Source: Gigaspora rosea
Taxonomy: Eukaryota > Glomeromycota > Glomeromycetes > Diversisporales > Gigasporaceae
Direction: 5' to 3'
DNA: 64,000 nucleotides
Assembly: GCA_003550325.1 (NCBI GenBank)
Contig: QKWP01000801.1
Location: 110,460-174,459, forward strand
Shown here: positions 34,640 through 44,900 of the stretch, piece after piece
Position numbering within the stretch: position 1 is the stretch's first letter
How the letters are laid out: each line of letters begins with the position of its first letter
Program-made: the position numbers and the translations under genes
Notes under the pieces: model-generated
What the model saw: only the letters and a program-made list of their open reading frames with translations
Told to the model about the DNA's origin: nothing
Databases searched by the model: none

Positions 34640-35594
34640 CTGACCTGAGCTTTTTTAGAAATGACCCCAGTTCACAATTTTTTTATTTACCTGTATTACT
34701 ATATATAATACAAAATAAAAAATAAACTTTGCATAGCTAAAATTGGCTTCTAATATTTATAATAATATAGCATAGTAGGTTTAAACTACTAATTTCTATT
34801 TTATTCAATTATTTTTCTTTTTTTTTTGCTTGTTTTGCTTCATCAGGCTGATTAGAACCTCAAACAATCAATATGAGGTCATATTTGAAAAATTGCTAAT
34901 AGAGGCCCTTTTTTAAAAAGGTTATATTTGAAAAGTAGGTATTGGATAAAAAGGTTATATTTGAAAACAGCTAATAGGCAAAAATATTATATAGTCTAGT
35001 GCAAAAACATTTGTACACCAAATAAAAATTAATAAAAAAATTTTTTATATATATTTTTTTAAAAAAATATAATTTTTAGATTAAGTAAAGTTTATTATAG
35101 CATTTATTTAATTATTTTATATAGAAAATAAAAAATTTCATGAATAGCAACTCTTTTAAAATTTATTATAAAAAATTTATAAAGTAAAATATATAAAATA
35201 CTATAAAAATCTATATAAATTTTTGAATTAAATTTCTTAAAAACTACTGCATAGAATTTTTTAAACTTATTTTATTTAAAAGATATAATTTAATAGAATT
35301 TATTATTTGTTTTTATTTTATAATTTTGAAAACTTAGCTCAGTATATAGATTTTAAATTAAATAATACTATTTTTAATGTGTCTAATTTCTCTATAACCT
35401 GTAATTCAAATTTAATAAAATTTAATAGCATATTTATTACATGCACACCAAGGCACTTGTATAATACAAGCATATTACACTATATATTTGGTTTAAAAAT
35501 AGCTAATATATAATTTTTTTAAAAAATTTTTTATTTTTTTTTGAATTCAAAAAGGTTTATATTATTAATTATAAAAATATAACTATAATATAAT

Positions 35595-35800
35595 AATAAA
35601 AATCTAGGTAAGTTTTAACCACTCTTGTAGATTTAGGTTGCAAATAAATTAGTCTAAGTCTTAAACTTGTTTAATAATTTGTACATGGAGTAATTTTGTA
35701 ATAATATAAAATGTACCCAAAGCTGCCCCTGGAGGCACTTTTACAAATTAATAATGATTGAGACAAAACCTCACCTTAATACAAAAAAAAAATATATAAT
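35595..35800 (+). mobile_element. LINE 3' end fragment (same tail family)
   Basis: CTAGGTAAGTTTTAACCACT, TAGATTTAGGTTGCAAATAA and GAGACAAAACCTCACCTTAA, then an A-run at 35782-35792, are the sense-strand version of the tails at 23436 and 28388. Only about 200 bp of 3' UTR are convincingly present. Confidence 0.7.
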
Positions 35801-36429
35801 CAGAGTTGTTATTGGACTGGACTGGACTATTGGACTGGACTAGTCCAATTAGATCCAGTCCAGTTCATTAAAACTATATTGTACTGGACTATGATTGGAC
35901 CAAAAATAAGTCATGTGATATTGAAATTTAACCAATTAAATTATACATAAAATATAATTAGTTATATATAAAATTTATACTATTTAAGTTATACAATAAA
36001 TTATAAAGTTGTATATAAGTATAGTATAAAAATTAATTTATTGAAATATATACAATCTAGTCTTCCAAAACTGATACACTTAGTAGACAAACTTTATATT
36101 AGTTTTGAGAGTATATTGGATTTAAAAAATTGAGTTATTTAATAAATATAATATTACATAACCTTTGCGAATTGTGATTGGCTAATTCAAAGCCTATACT
36201 AAATAAAGTATACTTCTTATATTTTTAAAAATTTGATGTTTACATTTATATAAAAGATGGTACTTTTAAATATAACATATTATTTTATTATAATTGTATA
36301 TAGAATATATAAATTTGCTAAGTAAGTTAATTTATATTGGACTAAATTGGACTCGATTGGAACAATAAATTAGGTCCAGTCCAAGTCCAATACTAAATTA
36401 AATACTGGACCAGTCCAATAACAACCCTG
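35801..36429. mobile_element. hAT-type MITE, 629 bp, perfect 8-bp target duplication
   Basis: TSD TATATAAT is present at 35793-35800 and 36430-36437. TIRs are CAGAGTTGTTATTGGACTGG and (inverse right end) CAGGGTTGTTATTGGACTGG, 19 of 20 matching. The subterminal DNA repeats GGACTGGAC/GTCCAGTCC in both orientations. An interior patch at about 36055-36130 (CCAAAACTGATACACTTAGT) resembles MITE family B. CAG start, short TIR and 8-bp TSD are hAT hallmarks. No transposase. Confidence 0.85.
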
Positions 36430-36669
36430 TATATAATAATAAAAATAATATAAATAATTAATTTAAAAGATATTTTATTAAAATATAAAAAATTTTATAT
36501 ATACTATTAATAATTTATTAATTTACAATTACAGTAAAAAATTGATTTAAACTTGGTATACAAACCTTTTTGCACTGCACAATATTTAAAAAAATTCCAA
36601 TAGGATAATTTTTATAAATCTTATATTTAAAATGTGCTGATAAAAAATGCGAAGTAAGAATTAATTTTT

Positions 36670-37038
36670 TGGGTTAATATATATGTACCCAAAGGTACAT
36701 ATACCTGCATCATGTAACTTATAGATCTCTACCAAAATTCAAGATCAGATATAATATTACACAATCAGAAAAATTCAAAACAAATATTCATTTGGACAAA
36801 AATCACTTATTTTGCAAGAAATTGCATACTAAACCACCTTCTGTGCATTAATAAAAAGATTTTCTTGAGTAATTTTACTATATAATAGCCTAAACCCAAA
36901 CCCTAACATAATTCTCACCCTAACTTTAACCTAACATAAACAATATTAGCATTACTATTTTTGTATATAATACCATATAATTAAAATAATGGGTACAAAA
37001 AATTTAATGTACCCTATGGGTATATTTATATTAATTCA
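36670..37038. mobile_element. TIR MITE with GTACCC ends
   Basis: The left end GGGTTAATATATATGTACCC and the right end (inward) TGAATTAATATAAATATACC, followed by CATAGGGTACAT, are inverted copies. Inside is a telomere-like CCCAAACCCTAACATAA tract. The 36690-36960 interior is similar to 55690-55935. Confidence 0.5.
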
Positions 37039-37509
37039 ATTTTTTTTTAGAAATAAAAAATATTTTTTTTAGAAAATAAAATTGATTTCATTGTTTTTTT
37101 TTAGAGAATGTAAATTTGTTTTTTTTTTTAAAGAATATAATTTAGTATTTTTTATTTTTTTAAGAATATAATTTTTTATTTTTTTATTTTTTTTAAAAAA
37201 ATGTAACTTTGATTTTTTTTTAGAGAATATAACTTAGTTTTTTTTTCTAGAGAATGTAACTTTGTTTTTTTTTAGAGAATATAACTTCGTTTTTTTAAAA
37301 GAATATAATTCTGTTTTTTTTTTTTTAGAGAATATAACTTTTTTTCCTTTTTTTTTAAAGAAATTAAATTTCAAAAAAAGATAAAATTGGATAAAAGTTC
37401 TATTTGATATTTAAAATATAGCTTATATATACCAATATAAAAGTGCTAACTAAAAAAAATTTATTATGATGCTAAATATAAGCTCATATTGATTATTTGG
37501 AGTTCTGGC

Positions 37510-38543
37510 TGATCTGTATTAGGCGTCATTTAAAGTAGAGTAAAATCATATACTATTTGACCAATCAAATTATAGAAATACAATGATTTTTAGTAAAACA
37601 GAAAGCAAAAAACTTAAAAAATACAAAAATTAGTAGTTGATCAATTAAAAATATCAGAAAGACAATTTTGCTTATAAGAGAATAGAAATAATTTGCTAAA
37701 ATTAATATAACTAATATTAAAACTTTTTATTTTAATATTAAAAAATTTATTATTTTTTGTATTGAACTTTATATATGATTTAGAATTATTTTATATAAAA
37801 TTAGTAATATAATATCTTGTTTTAAAGTAATATTAAATAGATTATACATTGTATCAAAAAGTTTAAATTTTAGAGAAGTGAGGATAATTTGGTGAATTAA
37901 TGGTATCTTGTATAATCCAGTAGTCAGAATTGAATAATTTATATACTATTTGATTCATCTCAATAAGATGAATCCAAACAGGGAGAAAAACTTTTTCTGC
38001 TGATTCACATTTCTAAAAATGGTAGAGAAGAAAAACCTAGTCAAAATCAAAAATTATACTAGATAACGTGTCAAATACAAATAATAAAAAAGAAAGCTCT
38101 CTAAAAATAAACAGCAGTTTAGTATTAGCACTTAGCATAAAAACTAGTGGATAAGAGGCTAGAAAGAAAAATTTCAGTTTTTAAAAAAAATTTTTTGGGA
38201 AATTTTGGAGAATTCTCTGAGACCCTGTAATGCTGATCTGTTTTGATTAATCATTTTATGTGTCAACAAACAAACAAATAGCTCAAAACAAGTAAAAAAA
38301 TAAGTCACGTGGAATTTAGTCAAATTTTTAGTAAAAACAAACTGACCAATTAGATAAAAAAACAACAACAAATAAACAAACACGTAATTGTAGAACAATC
38401 TAGAACTAGAAATATAAGTTCAATAAATATCCAACAGGTTCCAGATTTGAAAATTAAGTTTCTAAAAGGAGGCTATCATGCATTATGATGTAGTGTATAT
38501 GAGTGTATAAAGTATTTAAACAAGACTTGTACTAGAACCCATA
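37510..38543. other. AT-rich spacer, no gene seen
   Basis: A hairpin TTGATTCATCT/AGATGAATCCAA is at about 37950-37978. Open frames are not protein-like. Confidence 0.45.
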
Positions 38544-39651
38544 TACCGTATTACCGCGAAATAACGATCATGGGTGTTATTTTGAAAATCGCATCCTGAA
38601 AAATAGCATACGGGATTTCAAAATAACACCCATGCACGTCCCGAAATAGCGTGCACCATATATAGAATACTATAATCGAATGCATAACAAAAGTGTTCGA
38701 TCATATTTACAAGTTCAAAAAGTTTAAAGAAAAGAAATAAAATAAAATATTATTGATGAACTTCTTTTTTCACGCAGTCGAATCATAATTACAGTAATTC
38801 ACATACTCAAATTTTTTGGCAATTTCTCATTGGCACGTTCGTATGTATATATATACCGGTAAGTTCAAATTTATTTAATGCTAATAGAATAATACCTGTT
38901 CTAAGTGAAACAGGCATCAAAAACGTAATTTTTAGTGGTATTTGGCACACGATACTCCTTTAATAGATAGTATAAGATGGTTTTTTTTTCTATTGCGAAG
39001 CAATTATTCTTGTCCTTGCACATGCGCTTGCATTTGTTCTTGCACATGCACTTGCATTTGTTCTTGCACTTGCACTTGTTCTTAAACTTGAGACCATTAT
39101 ACAAAACACTTTTCAATTTGTGAAACATTTGATTGACTTTTTTTAGCTCAAAATAGTTTGTATTTATTAAGTAATCAAATAACAGAAAGCAAATTTGGAA
39201 AATTCACTTTTACAATTTTAAGAGAATTTTTATGGCGATATAAGCCTTATTTTGATGTAACCACGTTAGAAAACTTGATTAGCCAGTGGAATAGATGGTC
39301 ATCTGAACTCTGATATAAACTTTATTTTTGGAGACCACGTTAGAATATTTGATTGGTCAGTGGAACAGAGCAACATTTGTGTTTTAAATATAAATATAAA
39401 TAAATAAATATATATATATAATATATAATATATAATATATGATATAGAACAACTCTCTCCTGTACATCATCAAAAATCGGAAATAAACAAACAGTAGAGA
39501 TAAACACAAAACTCGTACTACAAGCCTAACTGTTACAGTGATATTTGGGCCTTGCCCAACTCACACAACACAAACTCTAACTATATTAAGGAAAAGGAAT
39601 TACTCCGCAGCCTTCGCAATACCAACTTCCTTCAAAAACCTGTTGCCGACT

Positions 39652-40464
39652 ATGTCGGCAACAACACCACTACACGAACCCGTCAACAAAGACACAAGAG
39701 AAAACCGGATACCAATGGAAACCGATATAGAAAACGACCAATACTCCAACGAACAACCTAACAAAAAAAATTGTAACCGTCATACCACCCACTCGATAGA
39801 AACTTCCAATAACCTATACGCGACTTTACTCTCAGACCCATCATTCGAAAAAATTCACCCAGAAAGTGGCAATCCCAGTTTACCCCCATCAATCCCAGAA
39901 ATGACGTCACATGACGATCACTCATCAAAACAACCCACTTTAGTCAAACCCCTAACCCAGAACCCGATCCCACTACCCCAATTTGTACTCCAACAAAATA
40001 TTCCCACGCAGAATGATTCCGACACCTCAAAACAACCCATTCTAGTCAAGCCCCCGACCCAGGACCTGATCCCACCATCCCAAATTGTATCCCAACAAAA
40101 TACTCCCACGCAGGTTGAATCCGGCACCTCCAATACTATGAAAATCGACTTAGATCAGGACCCCGACCTCGGAAAGGACACCTCATCAACCGGAACCATT
40201 ACAGAATCTGAAGATATCCCAAAAACCTATAGTCAAGTACTCACAAGACCGGGCACCCCTACCACCACCCGACGCATCCAACACCCTGATCTCATTAGAA
40301 CTATCAAAACTTGGACCGAATCGATCCGGCTTACTTTATCTGACATGAAGACAGATCTCTTCGATCAAAACCTTTGGACCAAAGACAAGATCATCGAGGC
40401 CTTTGCAACGACCCACTCCTTGAACAACTTATTAAACATAAACTGCAAACCAAACCAACCTTAG
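39652..40464 (+). CDS. LINE ORF1a: Pro/Thr/Ser-rich protein (270 aa)
   Basis: First ATG of the open frame is at 39652 (MSATTPLHEPVNKDT); the frame itself is open from about 39538. The protein is low in hydrophobics, rich in Pro, Thr, Ser, Gln and Asn, and probably disordered. It contains two 34-aa tandem repeats (SKQP(T/I)LVKP...QQN(I/T)PTQ) at DNA 39922-40125. The last 50 residues (RTIKTWTESIRLTLSDMKTD onward) are helical in character. It ends at TAG 40462-40464, overlapping the next frame by about 120 nt. No RRM, coiled coil or zinc knuckle is visible, so it does not look like a standard ORF1 nucleocapsid on its own. It probably forms the N-terminal part of one ORF1 product together with ORF1b. 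Confidence 0.6.
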   Translation: MSATTPLHEPVNKDTRENRIPMETDIENDQYSNEQPNKKNCNRHTTHSIETSNNLYATLLSDPSFEKIHPESGNPSLPPSIPEMTSHDDHSSKQPTLVKPLTQNPIPLPQFVLQQNIPTQNDSDTSKQPILVKPPTQDLIPPSQIVSQQNTPTQVESGTSNTMKIDLDQDPDLGKDTSSTGTITESEDIPKTYSQVLTRPGTPTTTRRIQHPDLIRTIKTWTESIRLTLSDMKTDLFDQNLWTKDKIIEAFATTHSLNNLLNINCKPNQP

Positions 40465-41945
40465 AAACTATCCCTCCTGCCATAGAAGCTAAACTATTCC
40501 ACAAAGACCGGGCCTTTTTCCGGACCTTTACCAGGCGACACGACACCCGTCCCCCACATCAACGGCAATTCATCACCCTGCTGAATGATGCTACAGAAAA
40601 ATTTAGAAAACAAAACGAAGCTTACGTTATTAACAAAATCAACCGAGACCAAATCTTTGACCTACTCAGAAAGAAACTAGCAATTGACTTCTGGACAAAC
40701 GAGGAATTCACCAACTTAGACCCATATGAAATTGCCCGTTACACACTATATCTAGTGGGCTTCGCAAAAATCAAAATCTGTCTAGAATTCGATGCCCTAC
40801 GAAAATTAATAGCCAACATCAAAACGAATTTGCTACAAAAATTGCCAGACACACCTGACGGGATGGACAAACAACTCAAAGATGCTCTACCTTTCTCACT
40901 TCCACTTGAAGACCGTAGACAAATTCGAGCTGTCGCTATTACCTTACACCAAGCCTTCACCTTCGACCTCCTCCCCGAAACATACATCGCTGATAACAGG
41001 ACTTCCCTACCAGCACACCCAGCCGACCTGAATGAAGCAACCAAAAGCATCTTTCCAATCACTACACAAGATGAACTAAAAAAGTTAGGACAACACAAAC
41101 GGAGTCTTCAGGAGTACTACATTTTTAGTCGTATACCCTCTACATACTTCGCCCTACCGCCGAAAAAACCTCCCTTACCACTAACCCCCCAAGACCTCAC
41201 CCCTCAACTACAAAGGCTATTTCCTTTCTATCCTACAAGTGGTGACCACTTTCGAGAAAATGTTAGACGCCTAAGGGCGGTATACACTTTCCACACCCTA
41301 CCTAATGACTACTTAATTAGCAAAAAAAGACTACCGGCGAACCCGGAACAACTCGGCCTAAAGGAATTCTCCTATCCTATCAATAATATGGAAACTCTAC
41401 TAAACTTCTTCCAAATACTTCCTAAATTCTATGCGAGACCAGACCCTCTTCCAAAAGCTTACGTCTCTTTTAATTACTCTGAAAAACCGGACCTCCCACT
41501 TGACCCAACCCAGGTGACAAAAGTAAACTTGACGCTACCTATTAAAACGCCGAAAGAGCTGACAATTGCTGCCCGAGCCTTGAGACAACATTACTTCTTC
41601 CAATCGATCCCCAGTGAATGGATCGAAATACCTCCCCCGGAAGTCTCCTCAGATAACCTTCCCAAACTACCATTCAACAACGAACAAATTAACAAACACA
41701 TAAAAGAAAGGGTCACCTCCCCTTCCATAACCTTTCCTATTACTAAACAACCCGATGTCCCAAAGGCAATTGAACTTCTGAGAGAGTTCTTCACTTTTGA
41801 CTTCCTCCCTGACATACTATTCAACGTCCCCACTTTAACTCCTCCAAGTTGGAACCTCTTTGGAAAGCACCCCCCACCGACAGAAGACATCGACATGACT
41901 CCATCAGAGTCAAACGAAAACAACTCTACCCTTATCAATGAGTGA
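40344..41945 (+). CDS. LINE ORF1b: protein built of six ~55-aa repeats
   Basis: The frame is open from 40344 to TGA 41943-41945 but has no ATG before 40860, so it is either fused to ORF1a by a -1 frame change or starts internally. Counting from codon 40374, residues 1-160 are helical and basic. From about residue 172 six repeats follow at about 172, 225, 281, 332, 386 and 452. Consensus: hydrophobic-FPI, polar spacer, L(R/H)xx(Y/F)xF, then (L/I)Pxx(Y/W), then a Pro-rich linker with LPxxPxxL. Examples are SIFPITTQDELKKL with IPSTYF, and ITFPITKQPDVPKA with LPDILF. Positional equivalence to ORF1 suggests RNA binding, but I do not recognise the repeat. The C-terminus is acidic. Its stop overlaps the ORF2 start by 8 nt. 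Confidence 0.7.
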   Translation, partial: HEDRSLRSKPLDQRQDHRGLCNDPLLEQLIKHKLQTKPTLETIPPAIEAKLFHKDRAFFRTFTRRHDTRPPHQRQFITLLNDATEKFRKQNEAYVINKINRDQIFDLLRKKLAIDFWTNEEFTNLDPYEIARYTLYLVGFAKIKICLEFDALRKLIANIKTNLLQKLPDTPDGMDKQLKDALPFSLPLEDRRQIRAVAITLHQAFTFDLLPETYIADNRTSLPAHPADLNEATKSIFPITTQDELKKLGQHKRSLQEYYIFSRIPSTYFALPPKKPPLPLTPQDLTPQLQRLFPFYPTSGDHFRENVRRLRAVYTFHTLPNDYLISKKRLPANPEQLGLKEFSYPINNMETLLNFFQILPKFYARPDPLPKAYVSFNYSEKPDLPLDPTQVTKVNLTLPIKTPKELTIAARALRQHYFFQSIPSEWIEIPPPEVSSDNLPKLPFNNEQINKHIKERVTSPSITFPITKQPDVPKAIELLREFFTFDFLPDILFNVPTLTPPSWNLFGKHPPPTEDIDMTPSESNENNSTLINE

Positions 41946-44900
41946 TCAACTAACACCACAATCTCAGAACACTCCTACCCATTTACAAATACCAACACCA
42001 AACCAAAACGACTTGCACAACTTCAAAGAAAAAATAAACATAGCCACCCATAACATTAGAGGAATTAATAATCTTACTAAATTCCATCTCTGGATAGACT
42101 TCTGCTTACAAGAAAAACTACATATTGTTAGCCTTACGGAAACCAAATTAAAAGACAACCCCAACGCTACTACCAACCCACACTACAAAATCTTTACCTC
42201 CAACTACCATCCCACTTCAACACAAAGTAGAGAAACCAGTTTGGGCACGGCAATACTCGTCCATAATACTATACAGCCTTATATACACGACATAAATACC
42301 CTCCCGGGTACAGCTATATACATTGATTTCTTCTTCCCTGGCAATAAAACTCGGGTCATATCAATATACCTACCTTCCAATAACAATGAACTGTCCACTC
42401 GTACACAAAAACAAGTATCACTCTGGACCGTGGAAGCTAAAAAGAGAAATTGGCATATTCTCCTTTTGGGAGACTTCAACGCCAACCCTGATACCCACAA
42501 AAAGAATAAACTACCGCTCTTCTCTGATCTGTTTTCAAACAACCTCACTAGTCTATTAAACTTTCACAAAATTTTAGAACCAACCTGGCAAGGTCGGGGC
42601 CTTAACTCCCAAATCGACGATATCTGGACCTCATCCCGAATCCTTCTAGACTTCGACCCTCCACAATTGACTGACCCAACAGGCATATCCGATAGCGACC
42701 ATAAAATACTGACCACAACCTGGTACACAAACTTCACCCCAACAGTACCTCGAAACAAAAAGAAGAAGCGGAAAACCTTCTGCTATAAAAAGGCAACGAC
42801 TGAAGACTGGGAAAATTTCCGTAACAAGACATCTACTCTACTAAGAAATGCCAATTTCATACCCAACATAACCAATCCTGACCAACTAAACAAAAGCTGG
42901 AATTTGTGGTCAAATGCAATTCAACAAGCGGCAAATCGTCACATCCCCAAGACCATTATTACTACAAAAACCTTTCACTCTCTCTCCCTAAAGGCTACAA
43001 AACTACATAACGCATTAAAACACATAAACAAATGCATTCACTCCATTACAATCTTTGCTAAACCTAATCCCCCTCCAGATGCACTACACCCACTCTCGAC
43101 TATTAACAAACACCTGACTAAGGCCTTACAATTAGCACAACTTTCTCCTTTCTCCCTAACTCCCCTAGCTTTATCCGCCTTACCCCTCAACTCCCAAGAC
43201 ACCTACTACGCAGCAACTCTCAAACACATCAAAGAAATTAAATCGACTATATGGAAAAGTAGAAATGCCGAAGTATACCTACAACAATCAGAAAAAATCA
43301 AATTCTACACCAACCGTCGCTATAACGACTTTAAAGATAATACTAGTAGAATGATAAACAGTATTCTAAAAAAAGGGAAAGATCACATTAGTTTTGACAA
43401 AATCGTCACTCCGGACTCTGTAATTACGGACCCATCAGAAATAAAAGACGCTACACGAACACATTTCAAAAACTGGACAAAACATAACCCGATGAACGAA
43501 GAATACTGGGAAGAATGGAAACCCCATTACGCACCGAAAAAAGAAATCCGCCCGATGATATATGAAAACCTATTACTACCGCTCACAATAGAGGAACTCA
43601 ATGACGTCATCACAAAAGCGCCAGAACATAAAGCCACTGGACCAAATGGCATATCAAATGAATTGCTCAAGCATCTTTCACCTCCCGCTTTAGAACAACT
43701 ACTAAAAATCTTCAACGCATGTATACGGTTAGAGGAAGTCCCACAAGCTTGGCTAATGTCTAACATTTGGGCCATACCAAAGAAAGCACACTACAATTTT
43801 GATCTTAAAACCACTCGACCTATAACCCTAATCGATCACTCAAGAAAGATATTCACAAAACTCCTCACCAACAAACTTTCCGACACACTTTCGCGATACC
43901 AGGTTCTCTCGCCACTGAACTATGCAGCTCTACCCTTCCAGTGTACCACCCAACCAATCACTCAACTCTCTTCAATTATCGAAATTGCCACTACTCAAAA
44001 ACAAGAACTTTGGCTCTTATTACAGGACATGTCAAAAGCCTTTGACTCAATCCATATTCCTACCCTTAGGAAAGCCATGGAAAGGATCAAACTACCCACA
44101 CCCTTTATAAATTTACTAACCTTTACACTTTCTAACCGCTCCAACCAAGTACTAACTAGCCTTGGTCATACTAACCCCTACGCCGTAGAGGACGGAATAG
44201 ACCAAGGGGAAACGATCTCTCCAATCCTCTGGATCATTTACTATGACCCACTCATAACCCGCATCTCTACCGAACATACCGGATTCAAAAGAACCCTCAC
44301 CACAACTACCCAATCTAAAGAAATATACACATCCATAATGGCCTACATGGACGACTCCATCTGGATCGCCCCAGACAAAACAGCTCTAGAAAATATCCTC
44401 ACCACTGCTAACTCCTTTTACAAGCTAACAAACATAACCGTCAACCCCTCGAAATCGATCCTAACGACGAATTCCAAATCAAACGATAAAACAATAATAT
44501 TTGACAACCAACCTATCTCAGCAATCCCTAACTCAAAACCGTTCAAATATCTCGGCGCATGGTTTTCACTCAATCCCAACCCTTCTTCATCTCAAAAAAT
44601 CATCATGGCAGAATTCAAACAATGTATCGAAATGATGAAAAGAGCAATCATCACAGAAAAACAAGCCATCTACCTAATCAACAACGTACTGACCCCAAGA
44701 CTCGAATATAGATTGCACAGTTCCTTTCTTACCCCTAACCAATTAACCATCCTGACCAACTGCAGCACCAACCTGGTCAAATCCAAAGCAAAGCTATCAA
44801 GAGGAGTACCCAACTCCTTCCTCTTCCACCCGAACATCTACGGCCTAAAAAACATTTCTATGCATCAACCAACCATACTAGCGAAGAACCTCCTAAAAAA

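Larger units (their letters stand above)
34997..36578. mobile_element. Tc1-like TIR element (non-coding) inserted in element A
   Basis: The left end AGTGCAAAAACATTTGTA and right end (inward) AGTGCAAAAAGGTTTGTA, followed by CACC and TACC respectively, form TIRs of about 22 bp. Element A sequence resumes on either side. The interior includes a LINE 3' tail and a hAT MITE and no transposase. Confidence 0.6.
34862..37505 (-). mobile_element. Dispersed element A, copy 3, inverted and interrupted
   Basis: Reverse-oriented element A sequence appears at 34862-34990 (GGTCATATTTGAAAAATTGC, GTTATATTTGAAAACAGCTA), resumes at 36585-36655 (CTTATATTTAAAATGTGCTG) and at 37035-37500 (units of TAGAGAATGTAA(T)n, then AATATAGCTTATATATACC and GTGCTAAC). 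Two insertions separate the parts: 34997-36578 and 36670-37038. Confidence 0.65.

Noticed and set aside
38901..39128. Lys/Cys-rich frame (KCKCKNKC repeats) that could look like a metal-binding peptide
   Set aside because: It comes from a short DNA tandem (TTGCACTTGCATTTGTTC type), with no homologues recognised and no promoter features.
40374..40464. Canonical -1 slippery heptamer in the ORF1a/1b overlap
   Set aside because: I checked each zero-frame codon pair; none has the X XXY YYZ form.
41591..41959. Minus-strand frames over the full-length LINE (several of 60-122 aa)
   Set aside because: Shadows of the C/A-rich coding strand.
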